Assembly (NCBI GenBank): GCA_944989445.1
Contig: CALYLW010001205.1
Coordinates: 1-64,000, forward strand
DNA: 64,000 nt
Source: Ampullaceana balthica
Taxonomy: Eukaryota; Mollusca; Gastropoda; Lymnaeidae
Direction of reading: 5' to 3'
This document shows positions 61,336 through 64,000 of the stretch, one piece after another. Below the pieces are notes generated by a model. The model was not told where the DNA came from and searched no databases. It saw nothing but the letters and a program-made list of their open reading frames with translations. Position 1 is the first letter of the stretch. The number at the start of each line of letters is the position of its first letter. A program made the translations under genes and the position numbers.

Positions 61336-61466
61336 CTGATAAATCTCAAAAACAATGTACTTGTCCCGGGATTTGGATGCATCCTTTTTCATCACAGAAA
61401 TAATAACAGGAGACGAGTTCAAGGTATCCAAATCAAAATTATACCTTGGATTTTTCTGGATGAATC
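61336..61466 (-). CDS. Calpain domain III exon with the NPRY motif
   Basis: A 131-base exon ending in phase 0 at donor gtaacg. It reads FIQKNPRYNFDLDTLNSS and then PVIISVMKKDASKSRDKYIV followed by FEIYQ. This matches the calpain pattern F..NPQ..., a V-x-V-S-L/M-M-Q/K strand, and an IGF-x-IY strand. Acceptor aataaag has a T-rich tract in front. The next expected segment (the PGxYxIxPST part) is missing. Confidence 0.65.
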
Positions 61467-61603
61467 CTTTATTAAAAAAATGTATTTTATTATTTTAACA
61501 TGATATTTTAAAAAAAATTGTCCTAACAGATGAGTGAAATTACAACAAAAACATGATTTAACATTGTTTGAGTTAATTAGTTGAACTATGGAACATGCCT
61601 CAC

Positions 61604-61686
61604 CATTTTCGTCTCTCATTTCCAATGTTGTTTTTTCCATTAACAAACGAACCATGAAGAACATTTTCTTTCCAACTATAGTCTTT
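61604..61686 (-). CDS. Calpain domain III exon
   Basis: An 83-base exon, acceptor atttataag and donor gtgaggc. It reads DYSWKENVLHGSFVNGKNN and ends IGNERRK. This corresponds to the W...G.W..G..AGG stretch of calpain domain III. It ends in phase 2, whereas the next exon needs phase 1; one extra A in the run before the donor would explain it. The longer open frame in another register (starting MFFMVRLL) is a shadow. Confidence 0.55.
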
Positions 61687-62008
61687 CTTATAAATCATTA
61701 AAAAATTATATTTGAACAAATTATAGATGGCACAATTATTATTTTAAAAAAAAGTGATGTACAGTTTTGAAATAGTTAAATTACAACAACAACAATATGA
61801 GGTAAAATTAATTCTTTAGAAGATAATTGATACTTGTTGTTAAATCCATCAAATCAGTATGATTGATTAAGATCAATAACCAAAGTGCTAAAATTACCAT
61901 GAATTTATTCAATAATAAACTTTTAAAAAAATCAATTGATTTTATTTTTTAAATTATTCCTGAAACTTAGATTTTCTAAATACTTTGTCTTAAGTGATAA
62001 ATACTTAC

Positions 62009-62103
62009 TGCACTTTTGTCGCAATCAGTAACCCAAGCATTTGGATTTGTGTAACAGAGACTCATGTTATCGAAGTTTAAAAATAAAATCTTCAAAAGAT
62101 ATC
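62009..62103 (-). CDS. Calpain exon, protease-to-domain-III junction (one-base frameshift)
   Basis: Acceptor acatttcag and donor gtaagtattt. The first part reads ISFEDFIF, continuing DGEFW exactly as calpains do. The second part reads NFDNMSLCYTNPNAWVTDCD, the start of the C2-like domain III. The two parts are one base out of register at a TTTAAAC stretch near 62078; removing one A joins them as DFIFNFDNMSLC. It is either a real lesion or a consensus error. Confidence 0.6.
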
Positions 62104-62109
62104 CTGAAA

Positions 62110-63640
62110 TGTTTTCGTTTTTAAATGCAAAGTTAACTTTATTTTACATAGTAGAATAATTAAGAAACCTTTTTTTTTATTAATTGTGTCGATGGGGTAT
62201 ATTGAATTTGAAAAAAGCATACTATATGAAGGATAAATGTATTTCTACTTTAATTACCAATATAACTACACAATTATGGATATTATTGTCAATTAAACAC
62301 TTATATTTACGCTTGTTATAGACGCGCTTGACAAATTGTTCGATGAAAAATAAAAATAGTTACAAAATATGTTCAAAAGATAATCAAAATAGCATTGAAG
62401 TTTGTAAAATTGACATACACGCGTATAACCCTCCCAATATTTATTAAAGTAGAAGCTTCCTTTTTTTCTATCCTCTCCTTATCTTATATTAATTATTAGA
62501 GACACTCCTTCAATAAAGAAGATTATTGTGTCATTCGCTGATTAATAGCTAAACATACATTACTATTACATTTTAGATGATAATAGTGTGTTGGGTCTCC
62601 TTGTTTGTCAAGGAAACCCATGCGCCGCCTTAATTGTAGTTGGAAAGTATGAGACATTTTATGTATCACCATGTATATTTGAGTGTTTTATTACATTCTT
62701 TTTTTTGTGTGCATTAACAAGTTCAAAGTAATTGTTCAATGTATATTCCCCTCCTTTGTTGGTTTTTTCTTTTTTTTTCTATCCTCCAGTGTTTAAAAGT
62801 TTTATGGCTTAACTACTGGTGTTATTCTTATCAAATTTAAATATTATTGAGTAATTAATCATCCTGATTTTTTTTAAAATAAAAAAAAGTGCTCTAGTTT
62901 CTTAAAATGACCGGGAAAGCAGAAACTCTGATCCTGAACTTTTAGAACAGCTGATGATTTCAAGTTCATCTCGCCTTTTCTAACAAAAAGTCACTGATCC
63001 GTAACGCAATTTGTTATCCAGGAAGGACGATCTGCTGCTATTCTTCCCAGTTGCCTATTCAATCTGAATGCATTTTAAGATATGCTTAAATCTTTAGGAG
63101 ACATGCCACAGTGATTTCAACTATATTTTTAATACTTTTGTCTAAAATTGGCTGCCAACAACTATAATATCGATTAACTGTATACTTGTTTGATGGAGAC
63201 ATTTCAAATATAGGATACTCCAATCCCAACCGAATGTAAGTTATTATTAACCATAACTATTAAATTATAGCATGCGTTTCTTATGTGAACAATCAGTGGG
63301 ACTTTTTCGGCCAGCACAAATCTTTTAGGTAACGCCATGATAATAACTTCTACGATTTTAGAAAATCATAATTTGCCTAAATAGTATACACATTTTTGTA
63401 TATTATATGATTAATAAATAAGGGAGACACGTGTATATTTAGTCTCGTTTATGTTACTATTGTATATTTTGAGAGGCAGATGATAATATCAATAATAATA
63501 AAATATAATAGCACATTTTATGACAAGTTTACTAATAGCATTGACAAAATAATATGGATTTATAATTTCAATGTCATAAAGTATATTTTCCAATATTATT
63601 AAAGACATATGAGTGTAGCACATAAAGCAGTAAAAATTTG
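62110..63640. other. Calpain intron, nothing recognised
   Basis: AT-rich sequence between the calpain exons at 62103 and 63646, with T-rich runs near 62700-62780. No repeat ends or open frames of note. Confidence 0.45.
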
Positions 63641-63645
63641 TTTAC

Positions 63646-63714
63646 CAAAATTCTCCATCTCTGTTTGTTGGCCCCAATAGTCTTCTTATGTTCCTTGATT
63701 GTTCCTTTATGTAA
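63646..63714 (-). CDS. Calpain exon ending in the DGEF(W) motif
   Basis: The frame KEQSRNIRRLLGPTNRDGEF ends at a donor gtaaac inside the tryptophan codon (phase 2). RDGEFW is a calpain hallmark at the end of the protease domain, normally followed by M/I-S-F-x-D-F, which the next exon supplies. The high end is uncertain: acceptors exist at 63714 and 63704. An alternative frame across the same bases is open but meaningless. Confidence 0.6.
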
Positions 63715-63805
63715 CTTTATTATTTAAAAAAAAAGAAACTATGTTATAAAAAAGCGTGGAATTGAAAATGAATATAAAACAGGCTTTTATCAAATTATAT
63801 ATAAA

Positions 63806-63995
63806 CTAGATACGACAGGTGGTGTAGCATACGCCGCAAACTTGTTCATCATAGATAGTGCAAAGAACGGGGGTGGGATGGGGTGAGAGAACGGACATAA
63901 ACAGCAGCACGAAGTAATGAAAAAGAAACCGAGTAAACGTGGAGACATGTGCAATGCGGTTGTTGATACCTGCCCCCCACCCTTTACTACCATCC
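63806..63995. repeat. Interspersed repeat R1, copy 2
   Basis: It has the same order of words as at 36693: ctagatacgacaggtggtgt, agatagtgcaaagaacg, gagaacggacataaacag, caatgcggttgttg. It makes the 67-codon frame here spurious. Confidence 0.5.
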
Positions 63996-64000
63996 CTTTG

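Noticed and set aside
61419..61664. 81-codon minus frame starting MFFMVRLL
   Set aside because: It overlaps the calpain exon in a different register; the calpain frame matches the family and splice sites.

Overview
This is a eukaryotic nuclear window of roughly 30% GC. It is rich in long (TA)n arrays and transposon debris, and its genes are split into small exons by kilobase introns. The best clue to the organism is a receptor gene joining a C-type lectin domain, an LDL-receptor class A module, leucine-rich repeats and a rhodopsin-type seven-helix domain, the GRL101-like type expanded in snails. With the mollusc-style Helitron, hAT, Penelope and tRNA-SINE repeats this suggests a gastropod mollusc, probably a freshwater snail; the species is inference.

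Genes. All three genes I can support lie on the minus strand. (1) From about 23.75 kb down to 2.16 kb, a candidate signal-peptide exon and nine exons with canonical splice sites encode a secreted or surface protein of tandem Ig-like units. Nine exons from 18.6 kb to 2.16 kb keep one reading frame, and three consecutive two-exon units share phases and a G-x-H motif. The 3' end is probably outside the window. (2) From 33.40 to 30.35 kb, one large terminal exon encodes the lectin/LDLa/LRR GPCR. Its frame is broken three times, each time by one extra base in a short G/C run. (3) From about 63.7 to 44.46 kb lies the 3' half of a calpain-family gene: the DGEFW block, the C2-like domain III and the penta-EF-hand domain with the stop codon. 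The protease core lies beyond base 64000. The calpain also needs two single-base corrections, so the five breaks may be consensus errors rather than gene decay.

Repeats. There is a short Helitron family with 5'-TC, a 3' hairpin and CTAG ends; a DINE-1/Helentron-like family with inverted sub-terminal repeats, a GCAA microsatellite and a hairpin, including a tandem pair at 38.2-39.2 kb; a hAT family beginning TAGGGCTG with 8-bp target duplications, often sited in TA arrays; smaller hAT MITEs, one nested with its empty site present in another copy; a tRNA-like SINE; LINE and Penelope fragments; a Tigger-like element; and decayed hAT-transposase and C2H2 zinc-finger sequences.

Oddest region. About 51.0-57.5 kb is unlike the rest: near 45-50% GC, few homopolymers, C-over-G skew flipping to G-over-C near 53.4 kb, ending in a 289-base stretch with no C at all. 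It holds no credible gene. It may be a degenerate satellite with an inversion point or an assembly artefact. I recognise no complete new multi-gene system.
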